64,000 bases of DNA, taken from contig OX638346.1 of NCBI GenBank assembly GCA_951813515.1, positions 799,617 through 863,616 of the forward strand. Reading direction: 5' to 3'. Under the pieces are notes generated by a model. The model worked only from the letters and a program-made list of their open reading frames with translations, was not told the DNA's origin and ran no database searches. The stretch comes from an uncultured Pseudomonadales bacterium. GTDB lineage: Bacteria; Pseudomonadota; Gammaproteobacteria; Pseudomonadales; Azotimanducaceae. The position numbers and the translations under genes are program-made. Below, in pieces: positions 24,887 to 34,658 of the stretch. Every line of letters starts with the position of its first letter. Positions within the stretch are counted from its first letter, which is position 1.

Positions 24887-26539
24887 ATGAGCCACGACCT
24901 GGTCATTCGCGGCGGCAACGTAGTCGACGGCACGGGCAGCGAACCTTTCCACGCAGATATCGCAGTGGACGGCGATCAAATCGTCGAGATCGGCAAGGTC
25001 GATGGCAAGGGCAAGGAAGAAATTCAAGCGGATGGATTGGTCGTGTCGCCAGGATTCGTCGATCTGCACACGCATCTCGATGCCCAGATCGGCTGGGATC
25101 CGCAGGTCACCTCCGTGTCGTGGCACGGGGTCACAACGGCCCTGCTCGGCAACTGCGGCGTGACGTTCGCGCCGTGCAAACCTGCCGACAGGGAGTTTCT
25201 GGCCGGCATGATGGAGACGGTCGAGGACATCCCCAAGGACGCCATCCTGCATGGCCTGCCGTGGAACTGGGAGTCCTATGGCGGCTATCTCGACGCCCTC
25301 GAAGCGCTTGGTCCCTCGATCAATGTCTGCGGGCTGGTCGGCCATTGCGCCACGCGGTTCTACGTGATGGGCGAGCGCGCGGTTGAAGAACCCGCCACCG
25401 AAGACGAAATCCGGCAGATCGCGGCGCTGGCCGGGCAGTCGGTCAAGGAAGGTGCGGTCGGTTTCTCCACCAACCGCCTGCCGCAGCACCGCCTGCCCGA
25501 CGGCCGTTCGATCCCCGGCACATTCGCGCATCGCGACGAGTTGCGGGCGGTTGCCCGGGAAGTCGGCGCGCACGGCGGTTTCATGCAGACCGTCTCGGGC
25601 TTCCAGGAGTTCGAAGAGGAAGTAGCGCTCATCGCCGACGAAGCGCGCGTCACTCGCGGCGCGTTATTCAGCACGGCGGTCGAGATCGGCGCGGAACGCC
25701 TGGACGAAAAGGTGAAAGCAATGCGCGCCGAAGGCCTCAAGGTGACCTCCATCACCGTACCGAGAAGCGGCGGGGGCGTCGGGGGATTGGCGACCAACAA
25801 CTTCTTCCGCACCCCCGCGTGGAACGCGCTACGCGAACAGGAGTTCGATGGGCGCCTGCAGGCAATTCGGAATCCCGAAACCCGGCGGCTATTGATCGAT
25901 GAGGTCAAGGCCCAGGGCGAACCTGCAATGCAGGCGATGAAACGCTGGTTCTGGATGGGCGATGCACAACGGCCGCGCTACACCCAACAGCCGAACGAGA
26001 GCCTGTATCACGTGGCGCAGGCCGCGGGGGAGCACCCCGTCGAGACGTGGTTGCGTATTAGCGACCAGACCGACGGCAAGGCGCTGTTTCATCTCCGGGC
26101 TTTCAACACCGACCTCGAAGCCCTGCAGAAGCTGATCACGATGGATTGGGCGATGCCGGGGCTGGGGGACGCCGGCGCACACGTGAGCCAGATGATCGAC
26201 TCCGGATGGTCGACTTTCATCCTGTCCCACTGGCATCGCGATGCAGGGGTCTACAGCCTGCAGGAGGCCATTCGCCGGATCACCGCGGTACCAGCCGATG
26301 TACTCGGTCTCGACGACCGGGGCACCCTGGCCGTGGGCAAGCGTGCCGATATCAATGTCTTCGATCTCCAGCGCCTGGAAGAGCGGATGCCGAAAATCGT
26401 TCACGACTTCCCGTTCGGCGCACCGCGCTTTATCCAGCGCGCCGTCGGCTACAAGGCGACGCTGTGCAACGGCGAGGTCGTTCTTCGGGACGACGAACTG
26501 ACGGGCGCGCGCCCGGGACGGGTGCTGCGCAGCAACTGA
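24887..26539 (+). CDS. N-acyl-D-amino-acid deacylase-type amidohydrolase
   Basis: A 550-residue metal-dependent amidohydrolase. The HxH metal motif is HTHLD (H61, H63) in SPGFVDLHTHLDAQIGW, GNCGVTFAPC follows as in D-aminoacylases, and GLGDAGAHVSQ carries the late catalytic aspartate. Length and C-terminal ADINVFD segment match the D-aminoacylase family, which removes the acyl group from N-acyl-D-amino acids, although many members have other substrates. A GGGGG ribosome-binding site precedes ATG 24887. It is divergent from the RecQ gene across 166 bases and has no obvious operon partner. Confidence 0.88.
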   Translation: MSHDLVIRGGNVVDGTGSEPFHADIAVDGDQIVEIGKVDGKGKEEIQADGLVVSPGFVDLHTHLDAQIGWDPQVTSVSWHGVTTALLGNCGVTFAPCKPADREFLAGMMETVEDIPKDAILHGLPWNWESYGGYLDALEALGPSINVCGLVGHCATRFYVMGERAVEEPATEDEIRQIAALAGQSVKEGAVGFSTNRLPQHRLPDGRSIPGTFAHRDELRAVAREVGAHGGFMQTVSGFQEFEEEVALIADEARVTRGALFSTAVEIGAERLDEKVKAMRAEGLKVTSITVPRSGGGVGGLATNNFFRTPAWNALREQEFDGRLQAIRNPETRRLLIDEVKAQGEPAMQAMKRWFWMGDAQRPRYTQQPNESLYHVAQAAGEHPVETWLRISDQTDGKALFHLRAFNTDLEALQKLITMDWAMPGLGDAGAHVSQMIDSGWSTFILSHWHRDAGVYSLQEAIRRITAVPADVLGLDDRGTLAVGKRADINVFDLQRLEERMPKIVHDFPFGAPRFIQRAVGYKATLCNGEVVLRDDELTGARPGRVLRSN

Positions 26540-26621
26540 CCGGAGCTTTGCCTACTCGCCCATCGGCCTTGAGCGGTCCGTCCCCGAAGAGGCTCCCCGA
26601 AGGCGCGCCAAGCCCACGAAC

Positions 26622-27593
26622 TCAATGCAGTACGGGCTTCTTCAGAAAATCGGCGCGGTCTGCGGAGTCGATCCTGTAGTTCCGCACCTGGCCTGCGCGC
26701 GAAAGCGTCAGGGGAACGGTCACCCCGGCCGGGCCAAGTCTCCAGATCGCGGAGAGCATCTGCGCGAGGGTCAGCACGCGTTCGCCGTCGACCTCCCGAA
26801 CCACGTCGCCCGGCCTTATGCCTGCCGCTGCCGCGGGACCACGGCGCGCAAGCCCGCTGACCACGAGTCGGTTTTCGGATTCCATGGTGAACATGCCGAG
26901 CCAGGGTCGCGGCTGCACGGCAGAACGTCCAGTGGTCAAGAGTTCGTCAAGCGTGTCATTCAACAGGTCGATCGGGACGAGCATGTTGCCCTGCACGTTC
27001 TCGTCCCCGACGACTTCCTGCACCAGTAGGGAACCGACGCCCAACAGCTTGCCGTCTTCTCCGACCAGCGCCGCGCCACCCCATTCCGGATGCGCGGGCG
27101 AAGTGAACAGGGCTTCGTCGAGCAAATACTCCCAGTAACCCGCGAACTCCCGCTTGTCGATCAGGTTGGCTTTCAGGGCATGCGCCCGCCCGCCGTGACC
27201 GATGACGAACACGCGATCACCGCGTCCGCACGAATCGGCGGTGCCGCGCTGGAGAACCGTGGCTTTCAGCGGTTCCACGGCGCGGACCAGGCCGAACCCG
27301 GTGACGTGATCGTACGCCAGGGAATATGCAGCGACCGGTAATCCCTGGTTGCTCGTCAGCCAAATGCTGCTCGCTTCCGCGATCAGGTAGCCAATGGTCA
27401 GGACCAGGCCGTCCTCGTCGATGACAACGCCGTTGCCGACTCGTTCGGTTCCGAGCGCAGATGCGGTAAAGGCATCTTCCGGGACGTCCGCCCGCAGGCT
27501 GACCAGGGCGTTTAACGCATCATCGAGATCAAAGCTCACATCCTCGGGACTCGGTTGCAACTCCTCTGGAAACGCCCACTCGCCATCCGACAT
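26622..27593 (-). CDS. HtrA/DegP-like trypsin-fold protein with PDZ domain and degenerate catalytic triad
   Basis: A 323-residue protein with a trypsin-like domain (about 40-200) and a C-terminal PDZ domain (about 225-310; GIRPGDVVREVDGERV). Aligned by eye to DegP, the three catalytic positions are all changed: the histidine of TNxHV is Y69 in LTIGYLI, the aspartate of DPxSD is G99 in DHVTGFG, and the nucleophilic serine of GNSGG is W171 in PEWGG. It therefore should not be a protease. There is no signal peptide, so it would be cytoplasmic, unlike DegP. It may serve as a binding or adaptor protein (inference). The start has GGAG upstream. It converges with the deacylase gene. Confidence 0.82.
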   Translation of the reverse strand: MSDGEWAFPEELQPSPEDVSFDLDDALNALVSLRADVPEDAFTASALGTERVGNGVVIDEDGLVLTIGYLIAEASSIWLTSNQGLPVAAYSLAYDHVTGFGLVRAVEPLKATVLQRGTADSCGRGDRVFVIGHGGRAHALKANLIDKREFAGYWEYLLDEALFTSPAHPEWGGAALVGEDGKLLGVGSLLVQEVVGDENVQGNMLVPIDLLNDTLDELLTTGRSAVQPRPWLGMFTMESENRLVVSGLARRGPAAAAGIRPGDVVREVDGERVLTLAQMLSAIWRLGPAGVTVPLTLSRAGQVRNYRIDSADRADFLKKPVLH

Positions 27594-27760
27594 TGTTTCT
27601 CCATCCGCGTCGTTCCGCGCACTCCATCATCCCGCTTTTAGACGTCGTACGCCATTCGTCGACACGCGCCCGGGTCGGCGGTGACACTCACGGGAGAAGG
27701 TATGATGGAGCGAAGTTGTTAGCCAAAACCCATCCCGGGACAGGCCCCGGAGCATGCAGG

Positions 27761-28648
27761 ATGAGTGACCTCCCAAGAACGATGCTCGGGCGGACTGGTG
27801 TCGAGGTCACCCGGCTCGGCTATGGCGCGATGGAACTGATGGACGGCCTCAGGGGGCGCTCGATTGAGGCAGCGCCGGCGAAGCGCGTATTGAATGCCGT
27901 CCTCGATGCCGGCATCAACTTTATCGATACTTCGCCGGACTACGGCAATTCGGAAACCCTGATCGGCGAAGCGATCTCCCATCGTCGCGACCAGTACTTT
28001 CTCGCGAGCAAATGCGGCTGCCCGATCAACCAGCGCCGATCGGCGTCCGGCGAGAGGCCTCCCCACGTCTTCACGCGACAGAACATCCGCGCTTGTGTCG
28101 AACAAAGCCTCAAACGCATGAAGACCGACCACCTGGACCTCGTGCAGTTCCACCACAATCCCACACGAGCCGTGCTCGAGGAAAACGACTCGGTTGCAGA
28201 ACTCGACGCATTGAAAGCCGAGGGCAAGATCCGCTTCACTGGCATGTCGGGGGACCTGCCGAACCTCAGGGAACAGGTTCGAATGGGCGTGTTCGATGCG
28301 TTTCAGATTCCGTATTCGCTGGCGCATCCGGAGCATCACGAGTGGATCACGAGAGCCTCGCGGGCGGGAGCGGGTACAGTCATTCGCTGCGATGTGGGGC
28401 GCGGCATCCGAGCCGTGCCGGCCCACGCGAATTTCGACGATTTGCTCAATGGTGTGTCGATGCTGGAATTCTTGCTGCGCTTCACCCTCAGCCACCCACA
28501 CGTGAGCACCACGATAGTCGGCACGATGAATCCCGATCACCTAGCGGACAATGTCCGCGCAGCAGGAAAGGGCCCACTACCTGACGACGTCTACGAGGAA
28601 GCCAAGCGCCGTGTGAGTGGACTCATCATTTCTTCGGAGTCAACTTGA
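27761..28648 (+). CDS. Aldo/keto reductase
   Basis: A 295-residue NAD(P)H-dependent aldo/keto reductase. The catalytic tetrad is readable as D56 and Y61 (FIDTSPDYG), K84 (LASKCG) and H131 (LVQFHHNP). The frame runs upstream to 27593, but ATG 27761 begins the conserved LPRTMLGRTGVEVTRLGYG opening. The substrate is unknown. The gene converges on the allophanate hydrolase gene with 14 bases between them. Confidence 0.9.
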   Translation: MSDLPRTMLGRTGVEVTRLGYGAMELMDGLRGRSIEAAPAKRVLNAVLDAGINFIDTSPDYGNSETLIGEAISHRRDQYFLASKCGCPINQRRSASGERPPHVFTRQNIRACVEQSLKRMKTDHLDLVQFHHNPTRAVLEENDSVAELDALKAEGKIRFTGMSGDLPNLREQVRMGVFDAFQIPYSLAHPEHHEWITRASRAGAGTVIRCDVGRGIRAVPAHANFDDLLNGVSMLEFLLRFTLSHPHVSTTIVGTMNPDHLADNVRAAGKGPLPDDVYEEAKRRVSGLIISSEST

Positions 28649-28662
28649 CGAGTCCGTGCCGA

Positions 28663-30423
28663 TCAAGGCGCGCGCTTGCGTTCCGTTGCTGACGACCGGT
28701 ATGCGCGCCAACCGCCAAAGCGGGTGATATCGGTCGCGTTCACCGTCGCCACGGGTTCTGAGATGAAGCCATTCACCCATTCCCCACCCGACAACTCGAC
28801 CCTGCCGAGGCCCAGGGGTGGGGCGACACCGGCGAGGAAGGGACCGACATTGGACGAGGGGAGCGACCACACTTCCACCTCGATCTCGGACCCGCCTGCC
28901 TCGTCGCGAATCATCGCGGGTCGATTGCCGTCGGGCAACGCGTAGAGACGATAGCGGGCGCAGGTACGCGCGCTGCGAACGAGATAACCGCCGAGGCGGG
29001 TCAGTTCGGCGTTGCGCGGCTGCCCGGAAAGGTGTGCGCCGCAGACCGCCAGGTGGGTCTCTCCCGGGCGCGCGCCTATCGCAACGTGCTCGCCCAGCAG
29101 CCGGGCACCGTAATCCAGCAAGGCGTGATCCCTGCCCGCCGGCGCGATCAGCGTGACGCCGAACGGTAACCCGTTCGGGGACCCGTTCGGTAACCCGTTC
29201 GAAACCCTGCCAGCCGGGATCGCCAGTGCGCAGAGGTCGAGCAGATTGACGAAGTTCGCAAAGATCCCGAGTCGACTGTTGGTCGCCACCGGATCGCGCT
29301 CGACCTCCTCGACAGTGAATGTCGTCGGCGCCGTCGGAAGGATGAGGAGGTCCACCGTTTCGAATATGCGAGAAGCCTCGCGCTTCAGTTCCGCAAGTTG
29401 GTACTGCGCCCGGAACGCCGAAGCCGCCGAAGCCCCCTCGCCTGCCCCGATGATGTCCCGAGTGACGGGATGCATGTCTTCGTAGTGACGCGCCATGAAC
29501 TCCTCCAGCACGGCGAACCGTTCCGAAAGCCACGGGCCTTCGTAGAGGAGCCGGCCAGCCTTGAACAGCGGGGCTGGATCGAATTCGACCTGGGTGTCCT
29601 CGACCGTCGCGAGAAAGGCACGGTAGGCTGCCGCGTGATCGGCGTCGCACGCGGATATGCGTCCCGCGTCGATCACGCCTGCGCGGGGTCGCGAAACATC
29701 GAAGCCGGCGAAATCGATCCGCCGGGCATAGGGGTCATCGAAGTCGAAACCTCCAGCAACGTCGGCGACCGCGCGCGCGTCCGCGACGGACCGGGCGAAG
29801 ACCGAAACGCAGTCGAGGGTGCGGCAGGCCGGCACGACTCCCCGCGCCGACCACCAGCCGAACGACGGCTTGAAGCCGACCAGTCCATTGAACGCTGCGG
29901 GAATCCGGCCCGACCCGGCCGTATCGGTACCGAGGGCGAAACTGCACATCCCCAGTGCCGCCGCCACCGCCGAACCGCCGCTGCTTCCGCCCGCGATGTA
30001 GTCGGGATCGATGGCGTTGCGCATCACGCCGTAGGGCGAACGCGCGCCCACCAGGCCGGTGGCAAACTGATCCAGATTGCTCTTGCCAATGGGGACCGCG
30101 CCCGCAGCCAGCAAGCGGTCAACGACGGTCGCGGACACTTCCGGAACATATGAATAGGCGGGACACGCTGCCGTCGTCGGGCAGCCGGCGAGGTCGATGT
30201 TGTCCTTGATGGCGAACGGCACGCCCCACAGGGGATGTCTGGCCGGATCAAGCGTCTCGAGCCTCTCGAGGTGCCTTGCCAACACCTCGTCGTCGAGCAC
30301 GTGTATCCACGCGCAGCGATCCGCACCCTGTTGTATGGCTTCCCCGACATGCTCAAGGACGTGAGACGGTGTAACCGCGCCTGTTGCGTAAGCGTCGGAC
30401 AAACCCGCGATGGACAGATTCAT
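28663..30423 (-). CDS. atzF: Allophanate hydrolase (AtzF type)
   Basis: A 586-residue amidase-signature enzyme that hydrolyses allophanate to ammonium and CO2. The Ser-cisSer-Lys triad is visible as K73 (FAIKDNID), S147 (AGGSSGGS) and S171 (GTDTAGSGR). Residues from about 460 onward form the separate C-terminal domain of AtzF, which acts on the first hydrolysis product. It starts four bases after the carboxylase stop and is the last gene of the guanidine operon. A short in-frame tandem repeat NGLPNGSPNGLP (29163-29205 region) forms a linker near residue 410. Confidence 0.93.
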   Translation of the reverse strand: MNLSIAGLSDAYATGAVTPSHVLEHVGEAIQQGADRCAWIHVLDDEVLARHLERLETLDPARHPLWGVPFAIKDNIDLAGCPTTAACPAYSYVPEVSATVVDRLLAAGAVPIGKSNLDQFATGLVGARSPYGVMRNAIDPDYIAGGSSGGSAVAAALGMCSFALGTDTAGSGRIPAAFNGLVGFKPSFGWWSARGVVPACRTLDCVSVFARSVADARAVADVAGGFDFDDPYARRIDFAGFDVSRPRAGVIDAGRISACDADHAAAYRAFLATVEDTQVEFDPAPLFKAGRLLYEGPWLSERFAVLEEFMARHYEDMHPVTRDIIGAGEGASAASAFRAQYQLAELKREASRIFETVDLLILPTAPTTFTVEEVERDPVATNSRLGIFANFVNLLDLCALAIPAGRVSNGLPNGSPNGLPFGVTLIAPAGRDHALLDYGARLLGEHVAIGARPGETHLAVCGAHLSGQPRNAELTRLGGYLVRSARTCARYRLYALPDGNRPAMIRDEAGGSEIEVEVWSLPSSNVGPFLAGVAPPLGLGRVELSGGEWVNGFISEPVATVNATDITRFGGWRAYRSSATERKRAP

Positions 30424-30427
30424 GGCC

Positions 30428-33400
30428 TCATGCCGGCTCGATCACGGCGAGTCTTTGTCCCGGCGCGACCAACTGGCCCCTGGACACGGACAGGGCCACC
30501 CTTCCGGCCACCGGCGCACGAATCTCGAACTCCGATTTCATCGCCTCCACCACGACCAGCACTTCATCGCGGGCGACGGGCCGCGAGGAATCCGCCCGCA
30601 CCGACCAGATGGAGCCGGCCATGGGACTGGCTACCACCGTTACGCCGGGCGCGACCTGCGCCTCCTCCTGATCCGCCGCCCCCTCGGCGAAGGTCGTCTC
30701 GAATGTCAGCAGACCCCGCTCGCGCCAACCCGCAAGCTCCGCGTCGAACGCGCGCTTGCGCTTCTCGGTAAAGGATTGGATCTCGCCTGCGTTCGCATCG
30801 AGGAATTTCACGTAGTCGCCGTAATCGAATCGGGCGGTCTGGATGTCCAACTCGAGTTCGCCGCGCGGGAACGCTTCGCGCATTTCGAGCAGCGCGTCGG
30901 CGTCGACCTCGTAGAACCGGATCTGGTCGAATGGTCGCAAGAGCCAATGCTCATCGAACGCCGAGCCTATCCGGTGACGGTTCCAGACCTGCAGGGTTCG
31001 GCCCACGAACTGGTAACCCCCCGGCCCTTCCATGCCATAGATGCAGAGGTACGAACCACCGATGCCGACGGAGTTCTCCGCCGTCCAGGTGCGCGCCGGG
31101 TTGTATTTCGTGGTAACGAGCCGGTGCCTTGGATCGAGCGGTGTCGCCACCGGGGCTCCGAGATACACGTCGCCCAAGCCCATCACGAGATAGCTTGCGT
31201 CGAACACGATGTCCTTGACGGCACTCGCATCGTCGAGCCCGTTGATGCGCCGAATGAACTCGATATTGTCGGGACACCAGGGCGCATCCTCGCGAACCAC
31301 GCGCATGTACCGCTCCACCGCCTCCCTGCAGGCGGGATCGTCCCACGACAGGGGCAGCCGTACGATGCGCGATTCCGGCGCCATGGCGTCGACGGGATCG
31401 GCTTCCTCCAGGACTGATACAAGCCGCGCCGCGAGCGATTCGGCATTCCACCGGGTATGGTCGAAACGGATCTGCAGCGACCGAATGCCGAGCGTGGTCT
31501 CGACGATGCCGGGCACCGCTTCGCGCGCAAGCCGAGCCGCGAAAGCGTGCGCTTTGAGGTGCAGCGCGATGTCGAGCACATGGGGGCCGAACTCGACCAG
31601 CAGCCACTCCTGGCCCGCACGTCGGATGACAAAATCCGGGTCTGCTGGCGGTGCCCCGCCCGCGCGTTGGATCACAGGATCCTGCCTGGCCGCGGCAACA
31701 GGAGCGCCGGGGAAACTGCCCAGGTCTTCGATGTAGGCATCGAATTCTCTCTCAAGGCGCGCAGCTTGGGCCTCGGTGATCGGGACGAATCGGACCGCGT
31801 CGCCGGGCGCGAGTTGGCCAAGCTTCCAGCGATCGGCATTGACCACCGCCGCGGGGCAGACGAAGCCACCAAGGCTCGGACCGTCCGGTCCCAGAATGAC
31901 CGGCATGTCGCCGGTGAAGTCGACGCTGCCGAAGGCGTACGCATTGTCGTGGATATTCGAGGGGTGCAGGCCGGCCTCACCGCCGTCCGGTCGCGCCCAG
32001 GCGGGTTGCGGCCCCGTAAGCCTCACCCCCGTGCGGCTCGAGTTGTAGTGCACTTTCCACTGTGCCGAGAGGAATGTCTCGATGTCCGAGTCGGTGAAGA
32101 AGTCGGGCGCCGCGTGCGGACCCATGATCACGCGGATCACTCCGCGTGCATCGTAGTCCGGACGACTGTCCGGCGACAGCTCAGACCGTTCCGCCGCCTC
32201 CGGCATGATGTGTACGGAGTCCCCGGCGCGTAGCGGCCTGCCGTTGAAGCCGCCGATTCCGCCTAGCGCGAAGGTCGCAGTGGAACCCATTACCGCCGGC
32301 ACGTCGATACCTCCGCCAATCAGCAGGTACGCGCGGACACCCTTTTCGATACGCCCTATCCGCAACGTCTGCCCGCGCTCCACCGCGAACGTCGACCAGG
32401 ACGGAACGGGCGCGCCGTCGAGATCGGCTTCCGAGGGCGGGCCCGCGATCACGCATGTGGCAGCGGTATTGAAGGTCAATTGCGGTCCCTGGACGACGAT
32501 CTCGAGGCCCGCCGTGTCCGGCGCATTGCCGAGCAGGCGATTGCCGAGCCGGAACGAAAGGTCATCCATCGGACCCGAGGGAGGCACGCCGACGCTCCAG
32601 TATCCCTGTCTTCCGGGCAAGGACTGCACGGTGGTGGACGCGCCACCATCCAGCACATCGATGGTCGTCGGCGCATAGTCCAGTTGCGCGAGGCTCGCCG
32701 TGGCCATCCGCGCCTCGCGAAATGACGGAAGATCCAGCGCTGCGCCGAGATAGTCGAGGTTGGTCTCGATGCCGTAGACGCTGCTGTCGCGCAATGCCGC
32801 CGACAGCCCGTCAAGCGCGTCTGCCCGTGTCAGCGCGTGACAGATGACTTTCGCCAGCATGGGATCGAAATAAGGCGAAACGCTGGCGCCGGAGCGAAGC
32901 CAGGTGTCCACCCGCAGACCATCGCGGTCGGGGAATTCAGCGCGCGCGACGTCGCCGGGGGTCGGACGGAACCCGTGATTCGGATCTTCCGCGTAGACCC
33001 GCGCCTGCACCGCATGTCCCAGGGGGCCAGCGGACACCAAGCCCGCAAGGGACGGCAGATCATCCGCCGCCAGGCGCAGCATCCATTCCACGAGGTCGAC
33101 GCCGTAGACGCACTCCGTCACGCCGTGCTCCACCTGCAGCCGCGTGTTCACCTCGAGAAAGTAGAAGGCTTGGGCATCGGTGTCGTAGAGAAACTCGACC
33201 GTGCCCGCCATGCGGTAATCCACGCTCGCAAGGAGGTCGCGGGCTTGCCGGTGCAGGTCGCTGCGCACGGCAGAAGGCAGGTTCGGCGCCGGGCATTCCT
33301 CGATCACTTTCTGGTGTCGCCGCTGTAGGCTGCAGTCCCGGTCTCCGACGATCAGCACGTCGCCGCGACCGTCGCCAAACGCCTGCACCTCCACATGCCG

Positions 33401-34015
33401 CGGCGATGCGATCAGTTTCTCGAGGTACAGGTCGCCGTCACCGAAGTTGGTGGCCGCCAGGCGCTGAATACTATCGAACGCCCGCTCCAGCCCATCTGCG
33501 TCGTCCACGCGACCCATGCCGATACCGCCGCCGCCAGCGGTGCTCTTCAGCATCACCGGATAGCCAATGCGATCAGCCTCGTGCCGCGCATGCTCGACGC
33601 TGCCGAGCAGTCCGCTTCCGGGCATCAGGTTGACGCCGGCTTTCCGGGCGATGGCGCGCGCTTCGTGTTTCAGGCCGAAGCGGCGAAGGTGCTCCGGGCG
33701 CGGCCCGATAAAGACGGCGCCGCGCTCGGCGAGGCGCTCGGCGAAACCCGCGTTCTCGCTCAGGAAGCCATACCCCGGATGCACGGCCTCGACGCCCGTG
33801 CGGTCGATGATCTCGAACAGCCTTGCCTCGTTCATGTAGGTGTCTGGCGCACCGCCGTCGCCCAGGGCCAGGGCTTCGTCCACCGCGGAAAGATGCAGCG
33901 AATCGCGGTCCGATTCCGCGTAGACGCCGACGCTGCCCACTCCCATGCGCCGCAGGGTGCGCGCTACGCGCACGGCGATGGCGCCGCGATTGGCGATCAA
34001 CACCTTCTCGAACAT
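30428..34015 (-). CDS. Biotin-dependent urea/guanidine carboxylase
   Basis: A 1195-residue multidomain enzyme. The N-terminal biotin carboxylase domain (VLIANRGAIAVRVARTLR, ATP-grasp, about 1-450) is followed by the KipA/KipI-type carboxyltransferase domains (about 480-1080) and a biotinyl domain with EAMKSE (K1160). The family was long called urea carboxylase; members in operons with DUF1989 proteins and a guanidine-I riboswitch act on guanidine, giving carboxyguanidine. The gene context here (riboswitch at 38165-38295, two DUF1989 genes just upstream) supports guanidine as the main substrate. It begins one base after the DUF1989 stop. Confidence 0.92.
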   Translation of the reverse strand: MFEKVLIANRGAIAVRVARTLRRMGVGSVGVYAESDRDSLHLSAVDEALALGDGGAPDTYMNEARLFEIIDRTGVEAVHPGYGFLSENAGFAERLAERGAVFIGPRPEHLRRFGLKHEARAIARKAGVNLMPGSGLLGSVEHARHEADRIGYPVMLKSTAGGGGIGMGRVDDADGLERAFDSIQRLAATNFGDGDLYLEKLIASPRHVEVQAFGDGRGDVLIVGDRDCSLQRRHQKVIEECPAPNLPSAVRSDLHRQARDLLASVDYRMAGTVEFLYDTDAQAFYFLEVNTRLQVEHGVTECVYGVDLVEWMLRLAADDLPSLAGLVSAGPLGHAVQARVYAEDPNHGFRPTPGDVARAEFPDRDGLRVDTWLRSGASVSPYFDPMLAKVICHALTRADALDGLSAALRDSSVYGIETNLDYLGAALDLPSFREARMATASLAQLDYAPTTIDVLDGGASTTVQSLPGRQGYWSVGVPPSGPMDDLSFRLGNRLLGNAPDTAGLEIVVQGPQLTFNTAATCVIAGPPSEADLDGAPVPSWSTFAVERGQTLRIGRIEKGVRAYLLIGGGIDVPAVMGSTATFALGGIGGFNGRPLRAGDSVHIMPEAAERSELSPDSRPDYDARGVIRVIMGPHAAPDFFTDSDIETFLSAQWKVHYNSSRTGVRLTGPQPAWARPDGGEAGLHPSNIHDNAYAFGSVDFTGDMPVILGPDGPSLGGFVCPAAVVNADRWKLGQLAPGDAVRFVPITEAQAARLEREFDAYIEDLGSFPGAPVAAARQDPVIQRAGGAPPADPDFVIRRAGQEWLLVEFGPHVLDIALHLKAHAFAARLAREAVPGIVETTLGIRSLQIRFDHTRWNAESLAARLVSVLEEADPVDAMAPESRIVRLPLSWDDPACREAVERYMRVVREDAPWCPDNIEFIRRINGLDDASAVKDIVFDASYLVMGLGDVYLGAPVATPLDPRHRLVTTKYNPARTWTAENSVGIGGSYLCIYGMEGPGGYQFVGRTLQVWNRHRIGSAFDEHWLLRPFDQIRFYEVDADALLEMREAFPRGELELDIQTARFDYGDYVKFLDANAGEIQSFTEKRKRAFDAELAGWRERGLLTFETTFAEGAADQEEAQVAPGVTVVASPMAGSIWSVRADSSRPVARDEVLVVVEAMKSEFEIRAPVAGRVALSVSRGQLVAPGQRLAVIEPA

Positions 34016-34016
34016 G

Positions 34017-34658
34017 TCACCGCGACCAGACAGCGAGTTCGATGGGTGTCGGGTTGTAGCCGTTGCAGGGATTGTTGAGCTGCGGGCAGTTCGAAATCAT
34101 TACCAGCACATTCATCCGCGCCGTCAACTCGACGTACTTGCCGGGCGCGCTGATGCCGTCTTCGAACGTCAGGCCACCTGCGGGGGTCACCGGCACATTC
34201 ATGAAGAAGTTGATGTTGTGGGTCAGGTCACGCTTGGTGAGCCCCCATTTCGTATGCGTGTTCACCGCCAGAAGCCAACTGTCACGGCACGAATGCATGG
34301 TCTTCTTTTCCAGCGCATAGCGAACCGTGTTGCTCTCGCCCGCGCATGCGCCGCCCAGGGTGTCGTGGCGGCCGCAAGTGTCGGCGACGATGTCCAGCAT
34401 GGGGTTGCCCTCATCGGAAACCAGCGTCGTGCCCACGGTCAGGTACAGGTTGCGCTGCTCGCGCACCGTGTCGAACGCGCTATACCGCTCGTGCGGGTGA
34501 TCGGCATTGAAGAACAGCGTGTCCACCGCCTGGTTGCCCTTCAGGTCGGTGATGCGCAGCGTTTCGCCCGCGCGCACCTCCTGCAGCCAGTAGTCACCTG
34601 CACCGACAACCTCCACGCGATACGCGTCTTCCGCCGCGCGACTGCTCTCCCGCATCAT
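34017..34658 (-). CDS. DUF1989 protein, carboxyguanidine deiminase subunit (urea carboxylase-associated protein)
   Basis: A 213-residue DUF1989 (UAAP) protein. The family core is seen as [24 protein letters not shown], the metal-site cysteine/histidine region [14 protein letters not shown], and [18 protein letters not shown]. With its paralogue upstream it forms the heteromeric carboxyguanidine deiminase (CgdAB), which turns carboxyguanidine into allophanate and ammonium in the guanidine pathway. Its start overlaps the stop of the upstream paralogue (ATGA, 34655-34658). Which of the two is CgdA and which is CgdB was not decided. Confidence 0.88.
   Translation of the reverse strand: MMRESSRAAEDAYRVEVVGAGDYWLQEVRAGETLRITDLKGNQAVDTLFFNADHPHERYSAFDTVREQRNLYLTVGTTLVSDEGNPMLDIVADTCGRHDTLGGACAGESNTVRYALEKKTMHSCRDSWLLAVNTHTKWGLTKRDLTHNINFFMNVPVTPAGGLTFEDGISAPGKYVELTARMNVLVMISNCPQLNNPCNGYNPTPIELAVWSR

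Noticed and set aside
27719..28540. Minus-strand frame opposite the aldo/keto reductase
   Set aside because: The reductase with its full catalytic tetrad is on the plus strand.
28663..34015. Calling this block urea degradation (urea amidolyase)
   Set aside because: The guanidine-I riboswitch and the two DUF1989 deiminase genes point to guanidine; urea may be a side substrate only.
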